A stretch of 64,000 bases of DNA from Chalara sp. BL73. Its lineage: Eukaryota; Ascomycota; Leotiomycetes; Helotiales. The DNA lies in contig CAKJVC010000103.1 in the NCBI GenBank assembly GCA_918026815.1, positions 1 through 64,000 of the forward strand, in the 5' to 3' direction. This document shows, piece by piece, positions 35,620-47,497 of the stretch. The position numbers and the translations under genes were made by a program. Every line of letters starts with the position of its first letter. Position 1 is the first letter of the stretch. Under the pieces are notes generated by a model. It was not told the origin of the DNA, ran no database searches, and was given only the letters and a program-made list of their open reading frames with translations.

Positions 35620-37100
35620 CTAGACAGCCTCTTTGCAAACCACGGCTGCACCCCCGACATTGAGGTTTCCAAGGAAGGTTACCAGTACCGCCGCATAGCT
35701 ATATTTCATTAGTGCTGGTAGTATTGCGGGTATCAAGTTTACTCACGCAGCCGTCCCGACAAATAGCTCTTGTGTTTTGGCGTCTGTTGTGGCGGTCATT
35801 GTTCCTGAGAACGCCACTACGAACCCGATGACGATCCATGCCATCGCCTGCTTGGTCATATCCACTAAGAATAGAAGGAGTACTGGAATGAGAAGAGTGC
35901 CAACAGTGAGGGATACTGTGACAGCTTTCAAGATGGCCGTGATACGTGCCTCTGAGTGGTAGTCAACATTAGGGTCATTGGTTTTATTCGCTTCCCGTTG
36001 AGTTTGAACTAGTCGCTAATGTTGATGTTAGCAAGTCGCAAAATGGTTGAGCTGCATGGATAGACCTTAAGACTGGGCAATTTATTAAAGAGGTCTCCCA
36101 GGAATTTACGAAGCGGCGTCCGATTCCCAACGCTCCTACTGAGCACCACAAAATCGTCAGCGTAACGGATGAATCTATCTTTTCCTTTCACCAGTGGCTT
36201 TTGGTTCCACATCCAGGTGAAGACCGCTCGGTGCTGGCTGGGTGAGGCTTGACCTAGAGCACGGACATTGGTATCAAGTAGTAGGCCCTCTTCTATAAAT
36301 CAGTTAGCGCTTTGCTGATTGCCATACCTGTTAAATTTACGGTATTCACGAAGTTTCCGCTGAATTTTCCCCATCAGCTCACGTTGTTTCGCATCCCATC
36401 CTGGGAAACCTTCGAGCCCATGTAATCTAAGTTCCATCACTTCACTTGCTCCATCGGCAGCATCCAGCTCGTTCAATTCTTGTTCAAGGTCTGTCAGGTC
36501 GATTTCTTGCTGGATAAGAACTCGGGAAGAAAGTTGGCCGAACTTCCGAGCTATAGCAAATTCGTCATCGGAGTCTATGAAGGCTGAAAGTTGCGAAAAG
36601 CCTTTCTGACACTTATCCACTAAGTCGACGATGATTAGAGTTGTTCCACACGCATATCGAGGCATTCACGAACCTTGAGTATAGATCAGCCTATCATATC
36701 CATGAAGCTGATCATATTTGATCTTCTCTTCTCTACTCATAAAAGGCGACCATCTCTGTAAGACTCGCTTCCAGGACGTGGCATAGTTCTGCTCAGCGGT
36801 CTCGATAGGTCCTAGTAACAGCTCAGCAAAACATCTATGCAACAATACAGCGCTCATACCTGTTGTTTGGACTTGTTTCTGTTCATCGTCGACGCGAGTA
36901 TCCATGGATGTGTCCTGCGATACCTCACCTCTTACTTCACCCACAGCCGCAGTTTGTGACGGCAATTCATCCAGGCTTCTAGATCCGCCATTACAAGGCT
37001 GCAGAGGGACAGCCCGCTCGATCATATCACTAGCAGCATAAGTATTCTGTAGAGTCAGAATATCTTTGGCCTTGGAACTTTCTTCAGATGTCGCCATCAT
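35620..37100 (-). CDS. DUF6594 membrane protein (paralogue 2)
   Basis: Predicted 426-residue protein from five exons (36674-37100, 36341-36619, 36066-36292, 35747-36015, 35620-35698), in frame overall. The start is one of two adjacent ATGs (37100 or 37097). The variable N-terminus has about 140 residues. The core reads GFSQLSAFIDSDDEFAIARK, SSRVLIQQEIDLTDLEQEL (paired acidic helices), RELMGKIQRKLREYQEGLLL and FTWMWNQKPLVKGKDRFI, followed by FLGDLFNKLPSLK. Three C-terminal membrane helices close the protein (VSLTVGTLLIPVLLLFLVDM; AMAWIVIGFVVAFSGTM; LFVGTAAYAAVLVTFLGNL), the layout of DUF6594. Similar in length, exon logic and orientation to the copy at 25715-27267 but diverged in sequence. Function unknown. 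Confidence 0.88.
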
Positions 37101-40100
37101 CGCTGTTATCGATACTTGCAATCCTTATACTATCACAATCGTCCGAAGACGCTGCTGACGGCGTGATGGCATACATTATATTAGCAGAATCGCCCAATTA
37201 TAGTCTAACGAGGTAGGCAGAAACTTCTATTGAAGATGTTGCACTAGGAAGGACAGACCGTCGCGGATTCGCACCCACACCAATGTCTCTCATCCACTCA
37301 CACACCGAGCCCACCCACCAACCCATATAGGCAAGAGTTGGAGGCTAAAATTTCTTCGCTTCAACTCTTATAGTACTGCAAGGCTATGTTAACCTCCTAA
37401 GGTTGTATTTGAGATGTCCCCAGATATCTCAAATTTTACATGTTACGTATATTCTCCTACATCGAGCAAGCCCGCTTTGCGTCAGCGCATCTTTACAGTG
37501 GTATTTGCTAGATTGTGTGACCGAATGGCAATGCCATGCATTTCTATGCACACTTCTAGCAAAAGACTAGCCAAACCCATCACATATATGACGACAGCGG
37601 TATTTGGAATGCTAATTTTATGATGGCTATGAAGGAGATGGGTTCTTCGATCCTCTAAACAGACTATAAAGCACTTCCTGAAGCTTGGCCTTTGTGGGAT
37701 TTCGCAACATTTCTCTTAGCACATCCGTGAAGCAATTTTCACCTTAGTATGAGAAATAGCGCATGTAGAGCATTCAGACTATGTCTAATGAACTAGCTAA
37801 TACCCTCAGCCTTTGCTTAAACGACTCTTCGAGTCCTCGGAGGCAAACTTTGAGCGCAGACCCAGCCAGCGTGTAACGAGAATCTGTGAAACCAACATAG
37901 TCCTTCTTGCTGCTTTTCAGTGATAGCTGCGGTACATTTTAGAATAAACAGCCTTTCACTCCGGTGATTCATCATCTTGTCTCCAACCACTATCGGTGGC
38001 ACTTTTGTCCCGCGTTTGAGACGGGCCGGGATACTAAGCACGCATCTCTAGTTAGCATCGTATGGATCTCAAGATCTCAAGATCCCAAGAGTCGTAGCAT
38101 ATTCACCGGATTAGGCTCGGGCTTTGGACGAATAGTGCTGCATCGCTCAATATTGCCAGCCTTTCCTTTGCGTCCCTTGGCCTTCTGAGATCTATCCCTG
38201 TGATCTTTACCCATGATACTTGAGTCCGCAAGCAATTGTTACAAATAAGGGTGATCTAGTTATTGGGTGTAGACACTGCTCTTGCTGCTGGCGGTAATGA
38301 GATGCGCTTAGCGGCCTGATTAGCGATTATAACTCATCTAAGGAGCCCCATGGGACAAATACATTGTTATCGAATTTGCCAAAATGCACTCTTTCAAGGC
38401 TGGTCACCGCTCAGAAAGCTGTGCTTACGAAGGACGCAGTAGCTTTTAAGAAAAAAGTTGAGGTAATGTTCAAACTCGTAGCTTGAACCTTGGGAATCCT
38501 GAAAGAAGAACTGAAGAAGATATTTTCAGTCAGAGAAATGAGGGGGAAGGCTGGGTTCAAATGCTGTATTGACGTTCAGAGTCTGCAGCAAGAACCCGGC
38601 ACGCAAATCTTGCCATCATTGGATCGAAATCTGTCATATCATAAACGCGACACGTCAGGAACACTGATAGGTGAGAGAAGCAGGCCAGAATGCCTTTGTA
38701 AGCACATCTAACCACGCTACCCGCGTACTTTGCGTGTGTCTTCTTCAAAGGGCCTCTCATGAGACTGTTATTACCAGTCGAATGTCTATATGAAGGATTC
38801 CTCAGCTGTAACGAGTCTCAATGTCGTGAGCATGGAGCGACCGAGGTGCACTGAGCCTCAACAAGACGGGTTGTGGGAGTGCTAAGCTTGACGGACAGGG
38901 TCATGGAACAAATCATAGGCATCTCGACGCGAAGATGATGCAAGACTTCATGATTGGCCGCTCCATTTGGAGAAGAGTTATTGCCAGGCGGTCCCACATC
39001 TCCAGGCAAAGCCGGGCGTTATTGAGACAGCACGGTCCTTGCTATGATAAATATCAATAGATCTGCTCATAACCATATCACCTTCAATGTCCACGTCCTG
39101 CATGACGGATGGTTTTGGCTGACATAAGGTTAAACCCGCGAGCCCGCCCGTCCTGAGCCGTAGAAGCGTATGGTTATGGTGCCTGCGGGTCTCGGCGGTC
39201 ACACTCCTCTGTGCCTACAGGAAGGATCCGGAACCTCTAGCCAGTCGATGTGACGGCCCAGTCAAGCTCTCCACACGAGGGCTTCTCGCCTTTCTGGCTA
39301 TGTTACTTTTTGTTTGTGTCGGCGAGTCGTATAACAGTGTCGCAGTGAGGGGTCAAGCGATTCCTTGGGTGCGCATGCAAATAATTACAGGGCTTGGTAG
39401 CTTCAACCCTGCCCATCGTTGGATGGAAAAGACGATCATAGTTCCATAACGCTCACTATTAGATATAATCGTTCTTGATTATGAAACTTTCATTTCGCAT
39501 GGATTTTGTTGAGTTTTCATCCATCTGTTTATGGGCTAGTTTTCGTCCTTTTGGCCAGATCAACAGCCATCATGCAAGAACCCCTCACTTCTGGCACATT
39601 ATGCGGCATCTGCTGTTCTGAAATCCTCAAATATGGCCCATAGATAAAGAGTATTCAAGGTGGCAGACTCAAGTATTGTAGTGTTGCTGCTGGTTTAGGC
39701 GATGACCATTTGCTTCTTCAGCGATGATCTGTGCTCTTTTGGGAGTAGCCGATGCTTCTGTTATCGGGAGCAATGCATTTCATATCAAGAGTGCGAAGTA
39801 CTGCTCAACCAGTAGTGCATTTCCATGATAAGGATCGAGGATTGCCATAGCTTCCAGCTGCAAATTGAGGATGAAGCCTTTTCTCTGCGCAGTTCTCATG
39901 ATGTTGGCCACCATACCATGAGTGCATATCTTTTCTAGGTTTGCAGTGAAGCAATGAAAGGAGAAACCTAATCTCAAAAATTAGACAATTCATTATTGTA
40001 GAAGCAAAGTAAGTCTCGCAAAGGAGATGATATTTAGAACTTGCCGTTTCGTCTTTATCTTGCGTCTGGGCAGTTTCGGCGTTCGCCCGAGCTCACACAT

Positions 40101-42316
40101 AAATTATACAGAATGTATCCAAATGCCCGAGATGATGTTTAATGGTCAATAAGCTCTGGTAGTGAAAGATATGTGTCCTAGAAGGAACATTGTATGTATG
40201 TATGATATCGCTTGTTCATACTTGACGTGGACAAATGGAATTTAGTCAGCGCCTGGCGAATGAGTGTACTTTCATAGGCGGAGAACAACCGGGACTCGCA
40301 GCACCTACCATGCCGCCTATCATTATTCATAGCACGCCATGGGCTAATGTGTGCCCGATGTACTGACCCCATGACTTGAGCGTTCTGCCCAGCATGACTG
40401 TATCGAGAGCGGCCCCCGTCTAACAGTCCACTGATTGATATGTTGCATCGGTTGATGCCAAATTATCATATCGCTACATGTTATGGTGGGTGATAGACAT
40501 GTCTAAAGATAGCATGAAGTAATATGAAGCACCCACAACTTTTCAAGAATCATTATGCTTTCACAGGAGTGATCCCATAGTCGACTACGTTCAGTGTTCT
40601 ATTCGACTTCATATATGAAGGGGTCCATATCCCATAGTCTCCGGTATACGGCACACCTAATATGCATATTCGAGACAGCTCTTTGCAGTATCTTTCTTGT
40701 CTTAATGACTATCTACACAACATACTTTGGAGGCGAATATGACAGCAAAAAGTCGTAGTACTGTAAGGTCCACTACAGTAGGTCCTGTTTAGCGCGTTGC
40801 ACAGATAGTAGAATGGAGATTGTTGTCACCTCTCAGGGAAGAAACATTGTTTTTCTCGAGTCTCTTAGACCCCTTCAGGCTTCCAAGTTTCCCCACCACT
40901 TCATCGAAGTGGGTCTTCCTACGAATTATACTCTTGAATTTGCATATTAAGAGATCCATACCAATAAAATCAAATGGCAGGTGAAGGCACCCACCATACG
41001 ATAGGATTTCCAACTGGAAGGTCAGCCCAGAATCAGCAACGATAACGCCTAGTTCAGCCGAAACAAAGTGTGCTCCCCCCCCCCGTTAAGGTAGGTACAT
41101 ATTGCTATCACAGTCTCCATACAGGCTTAACAGAAGCAACTATATTTGGCTTTGGTTCTTCTGGTAATTACGGAGTGGCTAGCATGCTGAATTTTTTTCC
41201 CATCTCCTCTCCCTGGATCGTGAACTGGAGCCAACACACCAGCTTCTTGCTCTTAAGAACTTAACAACAGTAATACGAGGCTTAGACGGATAGGTGCTCC
41301 AAATTATTACGTGAATTTCGTGAGTAGAAATGATCGTTACCTTTTCCCCTGTAACACGGCTCCATGCTTTGCATCATCCAACCTAACTAACGATCATTAT
41401 TATCTAGTCCCTCAAGACTAAAACTTCCTCAACAAAGAAAGGCTAGAGCTTTGTCGAACTCTACGATCACCTACAAGCCTCGCTCTGTTCTAAGCGCCTG
41501 AAGAATTAATACTCGCAGATTTACTACAACCTGTTGGCAGGAAATGAACGAGGCGACCTCCGCCAAACGCCAGCATCTATTCAAAAGCACCTAATATACG
41601 GGTAATCCTGGAACTCTTGCTATATCCTTGAGCTGGAGATAGCTTCAGATGTCAAGATCTATATTAAAGAGCCTTAGATTCATGATGAAAAAAGTCCAAG
41701 GGAGTAGACAATTGAAGGAAACCCGGGAGGCGGGTAACTCCAACTGGGAATCCAGGATGCAACAACAATAGGTGAAGACAAGCATGCCCGGCGTGCTTGG
41801 TTCATTTGGTATATAGAGGTAATACAGCACTTTCAGAGGCATTACCCGTCCACATCCTCGAGCTACAATCCTCAAGACCTCAGCCATGCCGCCAGGGAAC
41901 GCAGCAAATTCCATTGCTCAGCTCACGTATACGAAAAACCTGCACAACGGGAAATATAAGCAACGTGAAAATGAACACGACCTCACACAGTTCATTCCCA
42001 ATTCCGCAAAATACCTTTACAATATCTCGCTTAAAACAGGGGCACCAAGCTATCATAGCGATTATGGATCGTGGAATCATCCAGAGCTGTTCGAAGAAAA
42101 CGCCACGGGTTTTCCATGTATTAATCTATTACTGCTATCTAGTATGAGCAAAGTATTGGCTTCTAGAGACCTCGCGAATGTCCCTCTGAAGCAGATATAT
42201 TTCGGCCTGTCCCAAACGCCTGCGCTGATGTGTTTTCTGTTCCGCGATTATTACCACTAGCCTGATATCTTCATAAAGCTTCCCTTTCATCTTCCTTATC
42301 CACGAATCTCTCACGC
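37101..42316. other. Gene-poor stretch, nothing convincing
   Basis: About 5.2 kb without a gene I can support. The largest frames are 124 codons (41886-42260 plus) and 116 codons (41797-42147 plus), overlapping each other, without motif or splice support. A C10 run is at 41075-41084 and a short GTAT repeat near 40193-40205. The right end should hold the 3' UTR of the gene ending at 42317. Confidence 0.45.
41075..41084. repeat. C10 homopolymer
   Basis: A run of ten C residues. Its length should be treated as uncertain because of sequencing error in homopolymers. Confidence 0.8.
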
Positions 42317-45300
42317 TTAGCCAAGTCTAACAACAACTCTCCACCCCAAGGCTGCTGCCTCACGCACACTACACGCTAGACAACTCCGACCCCTCCTTGA
42401 AATAACAGCATTCCACCCCCTCTCGGCACACACAGCCCTCACTAGCATCTCCAAATCGCTTCCAAAACCCTCTCCGTCAGAGGCATCACCCAGACTGGGG
42501 CTAGGAGCCGGACGCGCAGGGAAGCCGGTGTATGTTACATCCATGCAATCAATTATAACGATACTGGGGATGGATCTCTGGGTCGAAAGCGGTGATGCTG
42601 AAGATGCACCGATGACGTCTGCGAATAGGGGACAGTTCCTCGGATCGAGAAGTGAAAGCAGTGAGGTCGTAGTGTAGGTAAAGGCTTTGTGGAGCGGATG
42701 ACCTAGATAATGTCAGCCTGGTAAATTTGAATGCGTCAACGATGGGTTCAGAAGAATAATCACCTCGCAGACTCGATGAAGCGAACTTACCTCTGAAGTC
42801 CCTAGATGGAGTGACCGGATTTTGAATATAGGTAGGGCTGTGACGGGGCTGAAGCAGCTCGGTATGCTTTGATGATACGCATGGGAAAGCGGTGACAAAA
42901 TGTACATGATACTTCAGCTGAAGCTCGACAGTTTTCTGCTTCCCCCCTAGTGTAACGACAGCGAAATTCATAAACGAATGGTATGTTTCGATCTTCGATT
43001 CCTCTGAACTATCAGAAGGGAAGTCAGGTTCAATGGCAAGCTTGAGATCGAGGGACTCGAACTCGACGGTAATAGCTTCAGTTGTGGAAGCTTCCTCAGA
43101 AGGCAGCACAAAGTCTCCAGAAAGAACAGACGAGATTTCTGTTCCACCAATCACATTGCCATCGAGCTCCACAGCTTTATCTTGTAATACTCGAGGACGC
43201 TTGTCTTGTGTCACTAGATATACATATATTAGTACCTTAACGTTCTCAGATTAACACAAAAACTGGATTATGCCTGCTCTTCCAAGGTAGACTTACAGAC
43301 AAAATCCACTTCAATATCCACCCATTCTTCCATCATCGCGTTGGAGGTGATTGGGGATGAGACCCATCCTATACACTCCCTCGCATCCTTTCCTGCAGCT
43401 AAAACACGACCTAAAATGCATTCCTTACTCCAGAAACTTCTAGTTGAGTACTTGAAACCGCCATATAGAGACGCATTTCGCCCGAGTCTTGAGATTGCCA
43501 GCTCGTCATTCTCAATAGTTGTAGATATGAGGAAGTGGGCTAGCCCTTCCCCCGGAAGAGTTAAGCCGCTGAGATATGTGTTTGATAGCCAGCCCTCTGG
43601 ATGCACTAGAACGGTTTAGAGTTAGTATCATATATGAGTGCGTAACTTGGAGAAAAGAGAATTCTCGATTGTTTTTGCTGCCGACCAGGCACATTTGTCA
43701 AAACTTCATGAAGCACTATTCTCTTGTATCTACATAATGAACACCAAGAGTAGGCAGGCAAACCTCAGTGATAATACCACTTACACTCGGAAAAAATAGA
43801 CTGCGCTTTGGACGAAGTCCTCTGAAATTCTGGTCGCTGATTACCGAAATAAGAGGTGGATCGTGTCGACAGCGGTGTCCCTCCATATGGCGTGCTATAT
43901 GTGCTCTCCACGATGCGGTGGTTGTTTTCTTTTATCTTTGCTGTGAACTCTTCGATTTGCGGCCAGTCCAATACGCGGGCAAAGTCTAGCAAACACCCTA
44001 CCCGTTCTTTCTGACTTCGTCCCTCATAATGCAGATTATCAAGAGCTATCCCTGGGCCATTCCACTCAAGCTTAACATTTTCGAGCCACTGTCGTGCGAG
44101 GACCAAAGACCATTCGACTGCTTCGGGTATATCGAAACCATAAGCTTGCTCCTCCTTCAGTACATCAAGTCGTAACAACAGCTCGCAGGAGAGAAGGATC
44201 TGTGCCAGTAGCCAATATTTTCGCTCGTAATTCGTATTCACCAGGCCGGACACCTCACCATAGACCTCGACAGTATCCACTTTGCTGGAATCGAGTGGCG
44301 GATACCATAATATCTGACCTAACCTAATCCTCCATTCTACCAAACTGAAATCCAACCAGATTCCCGGAACTGACAAGAGACCAATGATGGTTTTAGCTTG
44401 TAATAACAGTCCGTGCGGCTCGTAATGTCCTATAAATTTGTTGTGATATTGATCTGGTGGAAATATAAACTTTGTGAACAAATCCGAGTACCATTGAACT
44501 TTATTTGCTTCACGCTTTTCGTAGTAAGCTTTACTGGCGGCAATGAGGCCATTTCCAAGAATCTCATCACTCATACGCCTCAAGCTCTGGTTCTTAATCC
44601 AAAATGTATTACGTCTTTCGAACAAGTTATCCGCAAAACCTTGCTCGTCTTCCTTTAGAGAATCAGCTACTCCAATCTCCAGAGCTGCCGTGAAACCCAT
44701 GGTTCCTCTCTCCAATCCTTGCATGCTAAGCATGTTTGGCCGTTCGCGACAGCGAGGCGTGTATTTATTTTTCTCGACATTGTCTTGCTTCGTGGCCAAA
44801 GTTACTGAATTCCATTCCTTGTACCGTACCGGGCCGTGATCAGTCAATTTCCTCATTTGCTCCTTATCATCCCCAACAAATGTTACGGTAGGATATGGCG
44901 CGCCTCGGTAGCCTTCGTCCGCGCGTAATGTAAATTGAGGAGCGCCAGAGAACAGCTTCTGTAGATCTGCAGAGCTCAATGTAGGCATAATCCGTTCCAT
45001 GTTTTTAACAGGCCGCTTGGCCTCTTGTTCTTTGGTTTCGACATAATTTTCGCGAGGTGCTGGAGGAAGAGGCTTATTGGGATCAGATTTTTGTCTTTGA
45101 GTCCCAAGTGCCGGTAGGATTGTGCTGTTATCTAACTGGATTATAGTTAGCAAGATGACCCTGAGCATTGGAAGTAGTATATAATGAAGTTTGGTGCATA
45201 TGTCCCTTATCGTGCCAAACTACAGGCTCCCAAAAAAGTCAGTAGGTTAAAAAACCTAGATTTGTAATACCGCTAGAGAGGCAGGATCTTACTCACGGAA

Positions 45301-45615
45301 ACTCTCAATTCGATCTCTAGTCGCATTATACTAGATAATTTTGGCACGATGCGAGGCCTACGAACTAAACTGCACACTCTACTTATCTTAGATTGATCAT
45401 ACCGGACGCTGAGAGCTATGTAGCTGAGCCCCATGATCCTTCTTCAATACTCTATTACAGAAATCGCGGACGGACCGCCTCCGCTGTGCCTTCTCTTGTT
45501 TGTTGGTCTGTGGAACGGCACAACTATTGCCATTACGTCTTCGGTTTTCTTCCTTATTCTGCACTCGAGAGCTTGCCCTTCTTGAGCTCTTTACCAAGGC
45601 TGAAAAGAAGGGCAT
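42317..45615 (-). CDS. Large conserved fungal protein of unknown function
   Basis: Predicted 893-residue protein from five exons (45403-45615, 43785-45135, 43297-43605, 42791-43213, 42317-42702); lengths sum in frame. Start taken at MPFFSALVKSSRRASS; an ATG three codons upstream is possible. After a basic, disordered N-terminus comes a segment typical of a widespread ascomycete protein: MPTLSSADLQKLFSGAPQF, RERPNMLSMQGLERGTMGF, then an all-helical region with GIWLDFSLVEWRIRLGQILW and LLAQILLSCELLLRLD. The middle part (EGWLSNTYLSGLTLPGEGLA) and the end (VIIDCMDVTYTGFPARP, ISRRGRSCLACSVREAAALG, WRVVVRLG) are also conserved in my recollection of the family. No catalytic motif or membrane segment recognised. 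The first intron (267 bp) is longer than usual and is the least certain join. Confidence 0.8.
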
Positions 45616-46707
45616 CGTGCACACAAGACTTCAACGAGGCACGAGAGAAATAGTAGGGTGTGTTCGTCCATTACGTAGATGCGAAACGATCATACACACT
45701 TGGTGACAAGGAACACGGACATTGGGACAAAAAGAGAGCAAGGGAAAGGCAAAAGTGGGCAAAAAAATGTTCTTCAGCACTGGCGGGGAACTGGTTCAAC
45801 TTATGCTCTTGCATTGATGGATAGGATTGATCAGTTATAGTAAGTGGTGAGCGGCCGCCGTTCCACCTAGAAGCAGGGTAGAAGCAGGTATTTGGGTGTC
45901 TTGAGCTGAATGCGCGGCGGAATGCTTTGAGCTATCCCAGCAACCAGCGACTTGGCGCCCGTCAGATCTTGGACAATTGCATACGGACGATCCTGGGTCG
46001 CGTTAGATATGCAATTCTGCAGTTCCAGAAGCTAGATGTTGACTTCGCTTGCGCCAAAACAGGTTTCATTAATAATATTAGTGGCAAACAATGCCGCCCC
46101 TTACCTCCTATAAGTTATATTTTAACACTTGCCGCATATGCCAATTGGGAATCCGGGTAGCCTATCAGTCACTTCCGTCTGACAAAGGATGGTCCCATTC
46201 GCGAATTGGTGGCTCACCTTATTGATCGACAATTTACAGAAGAACGATCACAAGTGGAATGAACCTAATTGCGCAATATAGTCAGCCTTGTACGGCAAAA
46301 CGGTCTGGAACATCCTATTGGTTACTGATGATATTAGTTTCTATAAGCTCGACAGCTGGCAACTTTATGCGTTGCATATTCACCAGTCAGAGAGTTGCGA
46401 CTCCGAATCTCCTCAATTTACTCTCAACCAGTTTCACCTCCATGAATTTGGCCCCTATCTAGGAAGATGGCTGATATTGGGCATTAGATGAACCGCCTAA
46501 TATACCATAAGCCGTGATCCTCCAAGCCGAGCTGAACAATATCACAAGGTGTAAAACTCCATCAACGCCTTTTGGGTATACCCGCATGCTATGCCGTAAA
46601 TTCATAAGTCACGGAAGCACAGTCAAGTTGTAAATCTGTTCCGTTGCAAGTCTCTCTTCCAATTGTCACCATACCCGATGGATGATTCTCGGTTAATGCC
46701 CTGGTCA
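45616..46707. other. Intergenic region with a coding-like remnant
   Basis: About 1.1 kb, probably the promoter of the gene to the left and the 3' UTR of the roadblock gene. Around 46288-46488 the plus strand reads TVWNILLVTDDISFYKLDSW and HQSESCDSESPQFTLNQFHL, ending GPYLGRWLILGIR. This looks protein-like, but I could not extend it into a gene. Confidence 0.35.
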
Positions 46708-47250
46708 TCATGCTGAGGGAGTATCATGAACCACCACAAAAATATACTTCGGATCCGGCACGATAACCAGTTCGAACCTCTTTGTTCGCAGCCGCAGCAA
46801 TTTCGTTTGGTCCTGCATAGGCCGTTAGCATTTCAGCTATCCCGTTCAAGCCATTTAACGAACCTGCGGATCCAGATTTTCCACTAAGGCCCCTGCTGTC
46901 TTCACGAACTGGTAGACCATCTTCGCCAGTTCCATCATCTCATCTCTCGGACTATCTTCTGGTGCTGCGCTCGTTGAGGTTGAGAGACTAGTCTGTACCG
47001 AGCTACTGGCTGAAGAAGAAGAAGACGCGCCATTTACTGCACGCGAGGGCAGAGATATCGTTCCTGTGTTTTGTATGACGCTGCCAGTAGATGCTGAGAG
47101 AAGAATGGTGCATTTAACTCCATCTTTTGTACTTAGTCTACTGATCGTCTCGGATAGGGTATTCTTCTCGTTCTATTTTTGCAGTAATATTATCAGAGAG
47201 TCAGCTTTCTAGCAAGAAGGGTGAAAACATACAGTATCTGTTTGCGCCAT
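46708..47250 (-). CDS. Roadblock/LC7 dynein light chain family protein
   Basis: Predicted 143-residue protein from three small exons (47233-47250, 46864-47172, 46708-46812) separated by 60- and 51-bp introns. The C-terminal exon is diagnostic: DQTKLLRLRTKRFELVIVPD followed by PKYIFVVVHDTPSA, the final strand-helix of the roadblock/LC7 fold. The first part has the SETISRLSTKDGVKCTILLS helix-strand unit and GSVIQNTGTI. Between them sits a Ser/Thr-rich loop (residues about 55-80) that fungal members often carry. Roadblock proteins bind dynein intermediate chain in the cytoplasmic dynein motor, or act as scaffolds for small GTPases. It is head-to-head with IPI1, with 247 bp between the start codons. 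Confidence 0.88.
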
Positions 47251-47497
47251 GATTTTGTGATGCAAGTCGAATGGCGGAACCCAAGCTCCCAAAAACAATA
47301 AACAAGGAGCTCAAAATGTTGACCCCACTGATTCCGAGCCGCCCCATAACAAAATAAGTACCTTACCTAAAAGAGCTAGACAAGCGGAACTATCCCCGCC
47401 GGATCATCTTCGGCCCTCAAGAAAAATCACTGATACAAACTTACACAGGAAATACTCAGCATTCGATCACCAGACTTTCTAAGAGAAAGTATTTAAG
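47251..47497. promoter_or_regulatory. Bidirectional promoter of roadblock gene and IPI1
   Basis: Only 247 bp separate the two start codons, so both promoters must lie here or overlap the genes. No specific element recognised. Confidence 0.5.

Noticed and set aside
41886..42260. 124-codon plus-strand frame
   Set aside because: It overlaps a second frame of equal quality and has no recognisable family, signal peptide or splice context. Not enough to call a gene.
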